Counted from the first letter of the stretch, positions 8,481-17,824 are shown. The stretch is DNA of 64,000 nt from Occallatibacter riparius (GCF_025264625.1 NZ_CP093313.1:806001-870000), one strand, 5' to 3'. Made by a program: numbers and translations. Notes: generated from the letters alone by a model not told the origin.

Positions 8481-8670
8481 CGTTTGGAAGCAGTTGCAGA
8501 AGACTTAAACGCCGGCTAACCCCGCCGTGACAATGCCGCATCGGAGCTTGGTTAGAAGCACAAATTCGGCAGCGGGCAGCGGCCCGGCAGCGTACATAAG
8601 GCGAACCGCGAAGGGCATGGCCTGAGGCGGATCGGCGGTTGCCGCGCATATCCAGGAGCGATCAGAAACG

Positions 8671-9066
8671 ATGAGGAAGAGCGATCCCATCTCCATCGAT
8701 GCAGGCAGGGAAAGTAAAGGATCCAAACGAACATCCACAAAGAACTCGTCCACACAGCGGGAGAAGACGCCGTCTGCGGCGAAGGGGGCACGCACGCGTC
8801 AGAGCGCGGGTGCCGACTCCGCAAAGAGCGCTAAGGCGACGAGCAAGGGCCGCTCGTCGAAGCGGGATACGTCAAAGGGTGCGGAGCAGCAGATGAACTC
8901 GGCCGCCAGCAATCCGGCTCCGCAGCTGCCGGAGAATCATCATCCCGGTCTGCACGACCGGTCGTATGCGGCGCACCTGGATGCCGGACCGCGGGGGCCG
9001 CACACGAAGCCCGCAGGCGACCTGCGGTTCCTGGCTCCCTTCCCCACCGGCCGCAAGCAGCCATAG
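8671..9066 (+). CDS. Basic, low-complexity small protein, unknown function
   Basis: This 131-residue product is rich in Lys, Ser, Arg and Thr over residues 15-75 (KGARTRQ, KATSKGRSSKRD) and then becomes Pro/His-rich (LPENHHPGLHDRSYAAHLD). It has no hydrophobic core and is predicted by eye to be disordered. The N-terminal part could bind nucleic acid, but this is only a charge argument. An AGGAG lies 13 bases before the ATG, further than ideal. Several open frames exist on the other strand, but they have no better start signals. It precedes another disordered protein and the baeRF gene on the same strand, so the three may form one unit. Confidence 0.55.
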   Translation: MRKSDPISIDAGRESKGSKRTSTKNSSTQREKTPSAAKGARTRQSAGADSAKSAKATSKGRSSKRDTSKGAEQQMNSAASNPAPQLPENHHPGLHDRSYAAHLDAGPRGPHTKPAGDLRFLAPFPTGRKQP

Positions 9067-9127
9067 CGCGGCATGACGCGAGCGGCTTATGGCTGAGCCG
9101 CGCTTTTCTTGTTTCGAGAGGATGTAC

Positions 9128-9502
9128 ATGGCAAAGCAGAAATCCCCACATACACAGTCGCAACAGAACACGAATTTTGCACAAACTGACTTGAACCCGG
9201 ACGACATGCCGCAGACCGTGATGCATGGCGAGGACGCCGCTGCTTACGAGAACAACGACGGTGCGCAGAGCGGCGGAACGCGATCACCGAAACACATGCC
9301 CGGAGCAGGCAATTCGCACAACACCGGGCCGCAGGCCGTCGCCTATGAAGGCTCCGTGACCAGCCGCACCTCGCGCGATGCGAGCAAGCAAGGCATCTCG
9401 AATCGGTCAGCCGAGAGTGAATACGGCGGACAAGAGAAAGTGGTGCGCGACCGCGAGGACGCGCAGGCCGGACTGAATCACAGCGGAAAAACTCCGCACT
9501 AG
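9128..9502 (+). CDS. Small hydrophilic, disordered protein of unknown function
   Basis: I set the start at ATG 9128 (MAKQKSPHT) because GAGAGG lies 6 bases upstream. The 124-residue product is rich in Asn, Gln, Ser, Gly and charged residues, with no hydrophobic segment (for example DMPQTVMHGEDAAAYENNDG). The C-terminal third (SNRSAESEYGGQEKVVRD) is the most structured-looking part. The composition resembles hydrophilic stress-type proteins, but no known motif was seen. It is 31 bases upstream of the baeRF gene and probably co-transcribed with it. Confidence 0.72.
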   Translation: MAKQKSPHTQSQQNTNFAQTDLNPDDMPQTVMHGEDAAAYENNDGAQSGGTRSPKHMPGAGNSHNTGPQAVAYEGSVTSRTSRDASKQGISNRSAESEYGGQEKVVRDREDAQAGLNHSGKTPH

Positions 9503-9533
9503 ACTTGCAGCGCGATTGCGCAAGGGAGTGACC

Positions 9534-10712
9534 GTGGCAATTGTGAATTCGAAAATCACTTTGGATGAGTTGCAGGAGCTCGCCCGCTTCTGGAGCGAAG
9601 ACCGGGATGCGATCTCGGTGTACTTCAAAGCGCCGGCGCCGTCGGAGCTTGCCCATCGCGAAGAGCCCATCTTCGCCAAAGATCAGATCAAGCAGAAGCT
9701 GGGATCGCTGAAGGGCATGAGCCATGCCGATCGCGAGGATGTGCAGCGCATCCTTGAGACGGTGTCGGAGCTGAAGGGCAACAACGGACGCGCGAAGGTG
9801 ATCTTCGCATGCTGGAGCAAGGGCATCTGGCGCGAATACGATGCGCCCGGCGACTTCGGATGCCGCATCGACGTAGGCCCGAACTTCTCGCTGGCTCCGC
9901 TGATTGCGCAACAACAGGGGCGCAGGCGCTATTGCATCGCGCTGGCCGATCGCAATCGAGCCCGCCTGCTGCTGCTTGAAGCGCGCGAGATCACCGAACA
10001 CAGCCAGGTGATCGATGAGGACGACAAGGAGAAGATACGCACCACGGGAACAGGCAAGTCTGTGCACCTGGAGCGCAAGAAAGATGAACAGGTGCGGAGG
10101 CATTTCACATTCGTTGCCGAACACCTGCTGCACTTCTACGAGCACAAGGACTACGACTGCCTGATTGTGGGCTGCCGCGATGACATGTGGCCGGCGATCG
10201 AGGCGGAGTTGCATCCGGACCTCAAGCGCGTTCTCGCGGGGCACTTCCACTGCGATCCGGGAATCGCCTCGTGCGAGGAGATACAGGAGAAGGCGCAGGC
10301 CCTAGTTGACGTGAGGGATCGCGTGGATGAGCAGAAACTGATGGAAAGGACGATGGGCGGCTTTGCCTCGAATGCGCTGGGCGCCGTGGGCATCAACGAG
10401 GTAATCGACGCTCTGGAGAAAGGTGAAGTGCGCACGCTCCTGTGGACCAGCAAGCCAGACGGCGAGCAGCACAGCGCGTCGTTGTGCGAGCACTGCGGGC
10501 ATCTGGAAGGGAAGGAACTGAACGCGTGCACGTTATGCGGAGGGAAAATGCGGCTTTACCAGAACGCAGAGGAAGCGCTGCTTCGTCATGCGCTGGGCCG
10601 GAGCATCGAGGTGCGCGAGATGCACTACTCCAAGCTGCCGATGCCTGATCGCATCGCCGCTTGGCTGCGGTTCCGCGCGGAGATCAGCACACCGCAGGCG
10701 TTGGCGTCGTAG
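9534..10712 (+). CDS. Release-factor-like protein (bacterial archaeo-eukaryotic RF1 family, baeRF)
   Basis: This 392-residue protein has the three-part build of baeRF proteins, relatives of eukaryotic eRF1/Pelota. An N-terminal domain comes first. A central RNase H-like domain follows (RRYCIALADRNRARLLLLEAREI, then DYDCLIVGCRDD). The C-terminal L7Ae-like part carries a treble-clef zinc knuckle with CEHC and CTLC (Cys 318, 321, 332, 335), followed by a region ending in EEALLRHALGRSIEVREM. Family members are proposed to act at the ribosome in rescue or defence; no enzymatic role is proven. GTG 9534 was chosen because AAGGGAG lies 6 bases upstream. It follows two small disordered-protein genes. 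Confidence 0.78.
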   Translation: MAIVNSKITLDELQELARFWSEDRDAISVYFKAPAPSELAHREEPIFAKDQIKQKLGSLKGMSHADREDVQRILETVSELKGNNGRAKVIFACWSKGIWREYDAPGDFGCRIDVGPNFSLAPLIAQQQGRRRYCIALADRNRARLLLLEAREITEHSQVIDEDDKEKIRTTGTGKSVHLERKKDEQVRRHFTFVAEHLLHFYEHKDYDCLIVGCRDDMWPAIEAELHPDLKRVLAGHFHCDPGIASCEEIQEKAQALVDVRDRVDEQKLMERTMGGFASNALGAVGINEVIDALEKGEVRTLLWTSKPDGEQHSASLCEHCGHLEGKELNACTLCGGKMRLYQNAEEALLRHALGRSIEVREMHYSKLPMPDRIAAWLRFRAEISTPQALAS

Positions 10713-10735
10713 AAGCAAGCGGTGCGCGCGGAGTT

Positions 10736-10767
10736 AGCGGAGCTAGTGACAGTTGGCTAGCTCCGCT
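10736..10767. terminator. Bidirectional hairpin between convergent genes
   Basis: AGCGGAGCTAG (10736-10746) and CTAGCTCCGCT (10757-10767) are perfect 11-bp complementary arms around a 10-base loop. It lies between the convergent baeRF gene and the small membrane-protein gene and touches the latter's stop codon. There is no long T-run, so termination is likely but not certain. Confidence 0.6.
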
Positions 10768-10981
10768 ATTCCCCTGAAGCTGATTTCACCATCGCCGCCA
10801 GTGCTATGCATAGGACGGCCACGCCGATTCCGATCATCTCGCCGAGCAGGCGGTCCATGTGTTTGAGCTCGGCGAGCAATCTTCGACCGAACAAAAAGGA
10901 GAGTCCGCCGATTCCGGCGAGCGTATTGTAGAGCGCTTTCAGCAGGAAGTTCGACGCGGGCTGTTCCGTATCTTCTGGCAT
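10766..10981 (-). CDS. Small membrane protein of unknown function
   Basis: This 71-residue product starts 3 bases after the stop of the upstream multi-pass membrane protein, suggesting translational coupling. It has an amphipathic N-terminal half (NFLLKALYNTLAGIGGLSFL) and a C-terminal hydrophobic helix (IGIGVAVLCIALAAMV), so it is probably a one- or two-span membrane protein. It resembles no family I know. The Shine-Dalgarno signal is short (AGGG). Its compact coupling to the upstream gene is the main support. Confidence 0.55.
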   Translation of the reverse strand: MPEDTEQPASNFLLKALYNTLAGIGGLSFLFGRRLLAELKHMDRLLGEMIGIGVAVLCIALAAMVKSASGE

Positions 10982-10984
10982 GCC

Positions 10985-11989
10985 CTAGGCGTGCACTGCG
11001 GTGGTTTCTGCCTGCGCTGCTGACGTTCGGCGTGCGGCGGCGTAGAGGAGCAGGATCGTGCCGAGTGCGAGGACGGCATTGCCGATGCGCATGGCGGCGT
11101 CGGCCTTTCCTGTTACTGGCTGCTGGATGAATGCGTGCCACGCGTAAGCCAAAGCCGCACCTCCTCCTAGGGAAAGGATGTGCAGGCCGTTCCATCCCAC
11201 GAGGCGCGACCATGCGGTGACCGCAATGATCATAAGCAGATCGACCGCAATATAGATAGCGACTGTGCCCCAGCCCCAACGCTGAGGAACGATGAGGAAG
11301 ATCGAGCTTGCGACCAGGGACAGTGCGCCGGTGATCCACGCACTCGGTGGATTGCCGGGGCGGCGCGCTCTGCCGCGACGCGGAAGGAGGAACGCGGCGA
11401 TCGCGACAACAACGCAGCACACGGCAGACACGGCGAACTGCTTGTTCGACGCCATGAAGTGGTGAGCGTCGGTCTGAATCTGATGCACGGTCATGGTGCA
11501 GGCAATCAGCACAAAGAGCACGGTCACGATGCTGAGGCCGAGCCATTTCAGCCATGGGGTGTGCGCGCGCTGCGGGACGAGCGCCTCCATGATGGCGATG
11601 GGAACCGAGATGCTCCAGACGGTGTGCAGCGTAAGGACGAAGATGGTCCACCAGGCGCTGATGCCGAGCGCGGGGATGAATGCGGGCTCAAGCAGATGCA
11701 GGTGCAGGCCGAGGTAGTCGGGATTGAAAAGTGTTTGCGTGGTGAAGGCTTCCTCGAAGATGCCGTAGGCGAGTGCGAGGGTGATGATGGTGGGCCAGCC
11801 GCGGCCGGTGCGGCGCACGATCTCGCGAATGAGCACCGCGCCGCCGCCGTAGAACGGCGCGAGGAACAGCAGGAAGGCGAGTTTGCTGAGCGGAAAATCG
11901 CCGAGGAGGAATTCCGCGATGAGCGGCGAAAGGAAATAGAGCGCAATTGCCGGTGCGATTCGCTTGAAAAAGGTCATGCGAGAAAGCAT
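10985..11989 (-). CDS. Uncharacterised multi-pass membrane protein
   Basis: About eight to ten hydrophobic helices are visible in 334 residues. The second and third enclose GGAVLIREIVRRTGRGWPT and LAYGIFEEAFTTQTLF. The EE pair in a membrane helix recalls CPBP-type intramembrane proteases, but the usual EExxxR is absent (EEAFTTQ) and the His motifs do not line up, so I do not call it a protease. ATG 11989 (MLSRMTFFKR) was preferred over the longer open frame because the preceding residues are polar and unlike an N-terminus; ATG 11977 is also possible. It is probably co-transcribed with the small membrane protein downstream. Confidence 0.7.
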   Translation of the reverse strand: MLSRMTFFKRIAPAIALYFLSPLIAEFLLGDFPLSKLAFLLFLAPFYGGGAVLIREIVRRTGRGWPTIITLALAYGIFEEAFTTQTLFNPDYLGLHLHLLEPAFIPALGISAWWTIFVLTLHTVWSISVPIAIMEALVPQRAHTPWLKWLGLSIVTVLFVLIACTMTVHQIQTDAHHFMASNKQFAVSAVCCVVVAIAAFLLPRRGRARRPGNPPSAWITGALSLVASSIFLIVPQRWGWGTVAIYIAVDLLMIIAVTAWSRLVGWNGLHILSLGGGAALAYAWHAFIQQPVTGKADAAMRIGNAVLALGTILLLYAAARRTSAAQAETTAVHA

Positions 11990-12208
11990 CGCGGATTCCG
12001 AAACGCGCTGCAACTTCAAAATTATGGGCGATTTGGTTAACAGGGAGCCGCGTCGGCTCGGTGGTCGCCCAGAACCAACTGGATAGCTGCGCTCAGGTTC
12101 TCCTTGGGTCTCGGAATCGCAGCGACCAGGCAACGAACCAGTTACCCATCGGACTCGCTTACAGCGGTGAACTCATTTCGCATCGCAATGCGTATAGAAC
12201 AGACAGAG

Positions 12209-12250
12209 AAGCGCATACGGACTCGGTGCGACTCGAATCCGCATGCGCTT
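12209..12250. repeat. Inverted repeat downstream of acnA
   Basis: AAGCGCATACGGA (12209-12221) pairs with TCCGCATGCGCTT (12238-12250) with one mismatch. It ends 10 bases past the acnA stop on the minus strand and may help end that transcript, but no T-run follows. The remainder of 11990-12208 shows no gene. Confidence 0.5.
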
Positions 12251-12260
12251 AGGAGATAGC

Positions 12261-15062
12261 CTACTTTGCTGCCAGCTGCCGCAGCACGTACTGCAGGATG
12301 CCGCCGTGCTGGTAGTACTCGATCTCCTGGGGGGTGTCGATGCGTACCTTCGCGGTGAGTTCCTTCACGCTCCCGTCGGCAGCCTTCGCCTTTACCTTCA
12401 GCGTGCGGCCGTTGGCGAATTTGTCGGCGAGCAGCGTGGTGAGGCCGGCAAAGTCGTAGGTCTCTTCGCCCGTGAGGCCGAGGCTTTCGACGTTCTGGCC
12501 GTCTTCAAACTGCAACGGCAGAATGCCCATGCCGACGAGATTCGAACGGTGAATGCGTTCGAAGCTTTCGGCGATGACGGCCTTCACACCCAGCAGGTTC
12601 GGGCCTTTTGCCGCCCAGTCGCGCGAGGAGCCTGAGCCGTATTCCTTGCCGGCAAGGATGACGAGAGGCACATTGCGCTCGGCATACTTTACGCTGGCAT
12701 CGAAAATCGACATCTGCTCGCCTTCGGGGAGCAGGCGCGTGACGCCGCCCTCTGTACCGGGCGCAAGCTTGTTGCGCAGGCGCACATTGGCGAAGGTGCC
12801 GCGCACCATGGTCTCGTGATTGCCGCGGCGCGAGCCATAGCTGTTGAAGTCGGCGTTCTTCACGCCGTGCTCGGTGAGGTATTTGCCGGCGGGGCCGCTG
12901 GCCTTGATGTTGCCGGCAGGCGAGATGTGGTCGGTGGTGACAGAGTCGCCAAGAACCGCGAGCACGCGCGCGTTGAGGATGTCGGTGATGGGCGCGGGCT
13001 CCCTGGTGATACCGTCGAAGTAGGGCGCCTTGCGAATGTAAGTGGAGTCGGGTTCCCACTGATAGGTGTTGCCGGTGGGGAAGCTCAGGCCCTGCCAGTT
13101 CGCATCTCCATCGCTCACGTGCGCATATTCACGGCGGAAGCCTTCGCTGGAGATGCCCTTCTCAATGGCCGCGGCCACTTCGGCTTGCGTGGGCCAGATG
13201 TCTTTGAGGAAGACGGGCTGGCCATTCTGGTCGTTGCCGAGCGGATCTGCGTCGAAGTTGTGGCCGATTTTGCCGGCAAGTGCGTAGGCCACGACGAGCG
13301 GCGGCGACATGAGGTAATTCGCGCGGACGTCAACGTTCACGCGTCCTTCGAAGTTGCGGTTGCCGCTCAGGACGCTGACTGCAACCAAGCCGTGCTCGTT
13401 GATGGTGGATGAAACATCTTCAGGCAGAGGGCCGGAGTTGCCGATGCACGTGGTGCATCCGTAGCCGACGACGTTGAATCGCAGCTTTTCGAGGTAGGGC
13501 AACAGGCCGGACTTCTCGTAGTAGTCGGTGACGACGCGCGAGCCTGGAGCAAGCGAGGTCTTGACCCACGGCGGAACGCTGAGGCCCTTCTCCACGGCCT
13601 TCTTCGCGAGGATGCCGGCGGCAACCATCACGCTTGGATTCGAAGTGTTTGTGCAGCTCGTGATGGCGGCGATGACGACCGATCCGTGATCGAGATACTT
13701 GTCGGGATCGACGTTGAAGCGTTCCTTGACAGTCGTGGTGACGTGAAGCGGACCCACTTCCGCAACGGCCGTCGCGGCGGACGCATCGGTGACCGCAGTT
13801 TCGCGCGACCATGCTTCCGCAGTGCGCGAGCCGAGCGGTTTGGCGGTGGGCGCGAGCAGCGAAGGAAGCTGCTGCTGGAAGCTGGCCGCCGTGTCCCTGA
13901 GCAGCACGCGATCCTGCGGGCGCTTGGGGCCTGCCACGCTGGGCTCCACGGTTGCGAGATCGAGCTCGAGGGTTTGCGTGTATTCGGCCTCGGGCGCGCC
14001 GGGGGCGTGGAAGAGTCCCTGCTCCTTGTAATAAGCCTCGACCAGTGCGATCTGCTCTTCGCTGCGGCCGGTGAGACGCAGATAGCGCAGCGTCTCCGCG
14101 TCGACGGGGAAGATGCCGCAGGTCGCGCCGTACTCGGGCGCCATGTTGCTGATGGTGGCGCGATCGGCGAGCGGTAACTGCGTTATGCCTTCCCCATAAA
14201 ACTCCACAAACTTACCCACAACGCCGAGCTTGCGCAAAGCCTGCGTCACGGTGAGGACGAGGTCAGTAGCCGTCGCGCCTTCGCGCAGCTTGCCGGTGAG
14301 CTTGTAGCCGACGACCTGCGGCACCAGCATGGAGACGGCCTGACCGAGCATGGCGGCCTCGGCCTCGATGCCACCCACTCCCCAACCGAGAACGCCGAGT
14401 CCGTTGATCATGGTGGTGTGGGAGTCGGTGCCTACGAGCGTGTCAGGATAGGCGAGCAGTTCGCCGCTCTCGTCGGTTGTGAAGACCACGCGCGCGAGGT
14501 ACTCGAGGTTGACCTGGTGACAGATGCCCATGCCGGGAGGCACAGCGCTGAAGTTGCGGAAGGCGGTCTGGCCCCACTTGAGGAAGGCGTAGCGCTCGCG
14601 GTTGCGTTGGAACTCGAGGAACGAGTTGGCGTCGTAGGCCTGGGGCGTGCCGAACTCGTCAACTTGTACGCTATGGTCGATGACCAGCTCGGCAGGAATG
14701 AGCGGATTGACGCGCTCGGGATCGCCGCCGAGGGTCTTGATGGCATCGCGCATGGCGGCGAGGTCAACGATGGCTGGCACGCCGGTGAAGTCCTGCATGA
14801 GCACGCGCGCGGGCATGTAGGCAATCTCGCGGCTGGGCTCAGCCTTCGCGTCCCAGTTGGCAAGGAAGGCGATGTCGTCAGCGGTGACGTTCACGCCGTC
14901 TTCGCGACGCAGCAGGTTTTCAAGGAGGATCTTGAGTGAGAACGGGAGGCGGCTGAGGTTGAAGCCTTTGGCCTCAAGCGCGGGGAGACGGAAGATTGTG
15001 TACGACTTGGCGCCGGACTTGAGCGTGGCGCGGCAGGCGAAGCTGTTGGTTGCGGTACTCAC
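12261..15062 (-). CDS. acnA: Aconitate hydratase A
   Basis: Aconitase interconverts citrate and isocitrate in the TCA cycle. The 933-residue length matches the AcnA/IRP1 class rather than AcnB. The [4Fe-4S] cluster cysteines are visible in [12 protein letters not shown] and in [13 protein letters not shown]. Other signatures are [35 protein letters not shown] (start of the swivel domain), [13 protein letters not shown] and [15 protein letters not shown] with its active-site Ser. The start is GTG at 15062 ([10 protein letters not shown]). The gene is monocistronic, divergent from an SDR gene across a 302-base gap. The cytoplasmic enzyme may, like other AcnA proteins, bind RNA when its cluster is lost; this is family knowledge only. 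Confidence 0.97.
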   Translation of the reverse strand: MSTATNSFACRATLKSGAKSYTIFRLPALEAKGFNLSRLPFSLKILLENLLRREDGVNVTADDIAFLANWDAKAEPSREIAYMPARVLMQDFTGVPAIVDLAAMRDAIKTLGGDPERVNPLIPAELVIDHSVQVDEFGTPQAYDANSFLEFQRNRERYAFLKWGQTAFRNFSAVPPGMGICHQVNLEYLARVVFTTDESGELLAYPDTLVGTDSHTTMINGLGVLGWGVGGIEAEAAMLGQAVSMLVPQVVGYKLTGKLREGATATDLVLTVTQALRKLGVVGKFVEFYGEGITQLPLADRATISNMAPEYGATCGIFPVDAETLRYLRLTGRSEEQIALVEAYYKEQGLFHAPGAPEAEYTQTLELDLATVEPSVAGPKRPQDRVLLRDTAASFQQQLPSLLAPTAKPLGSRTAEAWSRETAVTDASAATAVAEVGPLHVTTTVKERFNVDPDKYLDHGSVVIAAITSCTNTSNPSVMVAAGILAKKAVEKGLSVPPWVKTSLAPGSRVVTDYYEKSGLLPYLEKLRFNVVGYGCTTCIGNSGPLPEDVSSTINEHGLVAVSVLSGNRNFEGRVNVDVRANYLMSPPLVVAYALAGKIGHNFDADPLGNDQNGQPVFLKDIWPTQAEVAAAIEKGISSEGFRREYAHVSDGDANWQGLSFPTGNTYQWEPDSTYIRKAPYFDGITREPAPITDILNARVLAVLGDSVTTDHISPAGNIKASGPAGKYLTEHGVKNADFNSYGSRRGNHETMVRGTFANVRLRNKLAPGTEGGVTRLLPEGEQMSIFDASVKYAERNVPLVILAGKEYGSGSSRDWAAKGPNLLGVKAVIAESFERIHRSNLVGMGILPLQFEDGQNVESLGLTGEETYDFAGLTTLLADKFANGRTLKVKAKAADGSVKELTAKVRIDTPQEIEYYQHGGILQYVLRQLAAK

Positions 15063-15364
15063 GGGAGGTGTGCCTTTCTATCCGCAGGCGAGCGGATCAA
15101 GCTAAGCCGATGGTGCCGGCGGGCGCGCCGGGGTCCCGGCCGATTCAGGCCACGGGAACGGGAAAGAAATCGTCACAAAACAGATTAGTCAGGGTCGCGG
15201 GTCAACGTCCACGGTCGTGCCGGCCGCGGCGGAAGCGCTTGAGCGGTGCGGGTGCGGGGATGGAGCAAATGCGCATGTTTCCGCAATGATTTTATCGCGG
15301 CAGGAATACGGTTGAAAACATGCTTTCCGCCTCTGAGGGCAGGGGCGTCCGGTAACTTAGGGGC
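15063..15364. promoter_or_regulatory. Divergent intergenic region between acnA and the SDR gene
   Basis: The 302-base gap must hold promoters for two divergent genes. It is rich in GC-palindromic stretches (for example around 15116-15140 and 15219-15232). I see no riboswitch or operator that I can name. Confidence 0.4.
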
Positions 15365-16135
15365 ATGCGTGTTGCGATTGTTACGGGTGCGGCGCAGGGG
15401 ATTGGGCGGCGGACGGCGGAGGTGCTGGCGGAGGCGGGGTATGCGCTGGCCTTGCTGGATGTGAAGGCGTGTGACGCGACGCTGGCAGCGGTGCGTACTG
15501 TGGGTGTAGAAGCCGAAGAATTCGTTGGAGACCTCTCCGATGAGGCGGTTGTTGCCAGGGCCGCGGAGGGCGTGAAGCAACGCTGGGGACGCGCCGATTT
15601 GCTGGTGAACAATGCTGGTATCAGCTTCATCGCGCCGGCTGAGTCGGTGGATGGGAAGGCGTTTCTGCGCGTGCTGGAGGTGAACCTGCTCGCGCCGTTT
15701 CTGCTGGCGAAGGCCTTCGGAACGATGATGCTGGAGCAGAGAAGTGGAAGCATCGTCAATGTAGCTTCGATTGCGGGGCTGGTGGGGATCGCCGATCGGG
15801 CGGCTTACAACGCTTCGAAGCATGGGCTGATCGGGCTCACGCGCACCCTGGCAGCCGAGTGGGGCGGCCGCGGAGTGCGCGTCAATGCAGTGTGTCCTGG
15901 CTGGGTAAAGACCGAGATGGATGTGGCCGATCAGGCAGGCGGTGGCTACAACGACGCCGATATCGAAGGCGTGAACCCGATGGGGCGCTTTGCCTCGCCT
16001 GACGATATTGCGTGCGCCATTCGCTTCCTCGCAGATCCCGCGCAGAGCGGATTCGTCAATGGACATGCGCTGGCGGTGGACGGGGGGTGGACCGTGGATG
16101 GAAGCTGGCAAAGCCTCAGGATGCGGAAGCGATAG
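15365..16135 (+). CDS. Short-chain dehydrogenase/reductase (SDR, classical)
   Basis: This 256-residue Rossmann enzyme shows the NAD(P) motif TGAAQGIG (residues 7-14), NNAG at about 82-85, the catalytic Ser in NVASIAGLVG, and YxxxK as YNASKHG. It ends with the oligomerisation region NGHALAVDGGW. The Asp in LLDVKA after beta-2 favours NAD(H) over NADP(H). Length and pattern fit FabG-like or alcohol/sugar dehydrogenases; the substrate is not determinable. It is followed after 24 bases by a hydrolase gene with its own strong Shine-Dalgarno site, so the two may be co-transcribed. Confidence 0.9.
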   Translation: MRVAIVTGAAQGIGRRTAEVLAEAGYALALLDVKACDATLAAVRTVGVEAEEFVGDLSDEAVVARAAEGVKQRWGRADLLVNNAGISFIAPAESVDGKAFLRVLEVNLLAPFLLAKAFGTMMLEQRSGSIVNVASIAGLVGIADRAAYNASKHGLIGLTRTLAAEWGGRGVRVNAVCPGWVKTEMDVADQAGGGYNDADIEGVNPMGRFASPDDIACAIRFLADPAQSGFVNGHALAVDGGWTVDGSWQSLRMRKR

Positions 16136-16159
16136 CCTACTCAGTTCAGGAGATTCATT

Positions 16160-17248
16160 ATGCGATCGTTCAAATTGCTTGCTTGCGCGTTGAGTTTGGC
16201 GTTCGTCACCGCTGCCGCGGCACAACAGGCGACGCAGAAGTCATGGCCCACGAAAGACGGCTGGGTCACGCTGGCTAATTTCAAATTTGGCACCGGCGAG
16301 ACGCTGCCGGAGTTGAAGCTGCATTACCTTACGCTGGGCGAGCCGCATCGGAATGCTGCGGGACATGTGGACAATGCTGTGTTACTGCTGCATGGCACGG
16401 GCGGCGATGCGAAGTCGCTGCTGAATCCGGTGTTCAGCGACGTGCTCTTTGTGCCGGGCGGCATTCTCGATATCCAGAAGTACTTCATCATCCTGCCGGA
16501 TGAGATCGGGCATGGCCAGAGCTCGAAGCCATCGGACGGGATGCACGCGCACTTCCCTGCTTACGACTATGACGACATGGTGCGCGCCGACCGCATGATG
16601 CTGGACGAGATGAAGGTCGATCATCTGCGGCTGATCCTGGGCACGTCGATGGGCTGCATGCAAGGGTTCGTGTGGGGCGAGACGTATCCCGACTTCATGG
16701 ATGCGCTGGCGCCGTTCGCGTGCCTGCCGGTGGAGATCGCGGGCCGCAACCGCATGATGCGTTATATGGCGATCCAGGACATCAAGCTCGATCCCGCATA
16801 CCAGGGCGGCGAGTACAAGAGCGAGCCGCAGGATGGCCTGCGCGGCGCCAACGAAATGCTGCTCGTGATGGGCTCCGCACCGCTGGTGATGCAGAAGGCC
16901 GCGCCCACGCGCGCGAAGGCCGAGGAGTACGTCGACAAGTACCTGGCGCGCACCATGGCCGCCACCGACGCGAACAACATGATCTTCTACCTCAACGCCA
17001 GCCGCAACTACAACCCCGAGCCCAAGCTGGGTGAGATCAAGGCGCCGGTTCTGTGGATCAACTCTGCCGACGACTACATCAACCCGCCGGAACTGGGCAT
17101 TGCCGAGCAGGAAGTGAAGAAGATTCAGCATGGGCGGTTCATTCTGCTGCCCATCAGCGACCAGACACGGGGGCACGGCACGCATACTGCAGCAGCGGTT
17201 TGGAAGGACTATTTGGCGGAGTTTATGCGAGAGACGGAGCCGAAGTAG
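16160..17248 (+). CDS. Exported alpha/beta hydrolase of the homoserine acetyltransferase-like (MetX) fold
   Basis: A signal peptide (LLACALSLAFVTAAAA) precedes a 340-residue hydrolase. Visible elements are LHGTGGDAKSLL near residue 77, DEIGHGQSSKP, the nucleophile elbow LGTSMGCMQGFVWGETYPD at about 162-180, the acid in ALWINSADDYINPPE-like context, and the His in GHGTHTAA. The GTSMGG-like elbow with WGE following is typical of MetX-fold proteins, but true homoserine acetyltransferases are cytoplasmic, and this one is exported, so it is probably an esterase or lactonase of unknown substrate. AGGAG lies 7 bases before the ATG. Confidence 0.85.
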   Translation: MRSFKLLACALSLAFVTAAAAQQATQKSWPTKDGWVTLANFKFGTGETLPELKLHYLTLGEPHRNAAGHVDNAVLLLHGTGGDAKSLLNPVFSDVLFVPGGILDIQKYFIILPDEIGHGQSSKPSDGMHAHFPAYDYDDMVRADRMMLDEMKVDHLRLILGTSMGCMQGFVWGETYPDFMDALAPFACLPVEIAGRNRMMRYMAIQDIKLDPAYQGGEYKSEPQDGLRGANEMLLVMGSAPLVMQKAAPTRAKAEEYVDKYLARTMAATDANNMIFYLNASRNYNPEPKLGEIKAPVLWINSADDYINPPELGIAEQEVKKIQHGRFILLPISDQTRGHGTHTAAAVWKDYLAEFMRETEPK

Positions 17249-17254
17249 GGCGCC

Positions 17255-17297
17255 AAAAAAAAACCGTGCCAGACTGGCCCTGGGAGTCCGACACGGT
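17255..17297 (-). terminator. Strong intrinsic terminator (minus strand)
   Basis: On the minus strand, ACCGTGTCGGACT pairs with AGTCTGGCACGGT (13 bp, two G-U) around a 9-base loop and is followed by nine T residues. It ends only 7 bases from the stop of the plus-strand hydrolase gene. It serves a minus-strand transcript, either the small RNA candidate or readthrough from the ClC operon. Confidence 0.85.
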
Positions 17298-17373
17298 ATA
17301 AAGCAAACGACGAAGTCGCGAGCGGTCCAACAAGTGAGTTACAGGAAGAAGTCTTGTTGCCGCGGCACGTCTC
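17255..17373 (-). ncRNA. Candidate small non-coding RNA
   Basis: On the minus strand a -10-like TATACT (17380-17385) with a TTTTTC at 16-base spacing is followed by about 119 bases that end in the strong terminator. No usable reading frame is present. The body can fold: CGGCAACAAG pairs with CTTGTTGGACCG in a second helix before the terminator. Nothing here identifies a known family. Acidobacteria do have conserved RNA motifs (for example Acido-1), against which a covariance search would be decisive. The alternative is a 3' UTR of the operon ending at 17639. Confidence 0.5.
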
Positions 17374-17379
17374 GAGGGC

Positions 17380-17407
17380 AGTATAGGCGGGAATCAGCCC
17401 CGAAAAA
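17380..17407 (-). promoter_or_regulatory. Possible sigma-70 promoter for the small RNA candidate
   Basis: Minus strand: TTTTTC (17402-17407), 16 bases, TATACT (17380-17385). The -10 is near consensus and the -35 is poor. Confidence 0.4.
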
Positions 17408-17638
17408 TCGCTCGCGACAATGGAATGACATGCTGGCGACAATCGGGCGCGCAGTGACATGTATTGCGCCAAATTCAGCGCAATAATGGGCGGATTTAAT
17501 GGGAATCAGGGCAGGAAGGCGTGCCTTCGTTCCCTCAGCAGGATCGGCCGAAGGAACGAAGGTCCGGTCAGGTGTGGGGCAATCGCGCGGACAACGTCCT
17601 GTAAGGACATCAAGGCTTCGTGAATCTTCAGGACTGCG

Positions 17639-17824
17639 TCAATCTTCGCGCGTGTTCTTATTGTTGCGCTTGGCGTCGCCGGTTTCCTTGTTTTCGTCCA
17701 AGCCGGTGGAGTCGGCAGTATTCACGGTGCCGAACGAATCGTTCACTACGCCGTCGTCCGGGTTCGCGTTCTGGTCCTGGAAACCGCCGGGCTGATCATG
17801 AGTAGGCTTGAGCTTTTGATTCAC
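17639..17824 (-). CDS. Small acidic, Asn/Asp-rich protein
   Basis: The 61-residue product (start MNQKLKPTHDQPGG) is hydrophilic and rich in Asn, Asp and Gly (QDQNANPDDGVVNDSFGTVN), with no hydrophobic core. The GTG start has AGGAGATAGATACGC in front, a convincing ribosome site. It lies 48 bases downstream of the ClC transporter gene on the same strand and is probably the last gene of that operon. I know no function for it. Confidence 0.68.
   Translation of the reverse strand: MNQKLKPTHDQPGGFQDQNANPDDGVVNDSFGTVNTADSTGLDENKETGDAKRNNKNTRED

Noticed and set aside
10985..11989. CPBP intramembrane protease call for the membrane protein
   Set aside because: Only the EE pair is seen; the Arg and the His motifs that define the family are missing.
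12222..12243. T-loop-like sequence GACTCGAATCC suggesting a tRNA end
   Set aside because: The flanking bases do not pair as a T-arm or acceptor stem; the sequence belongs to an inverted repeat after acnA.
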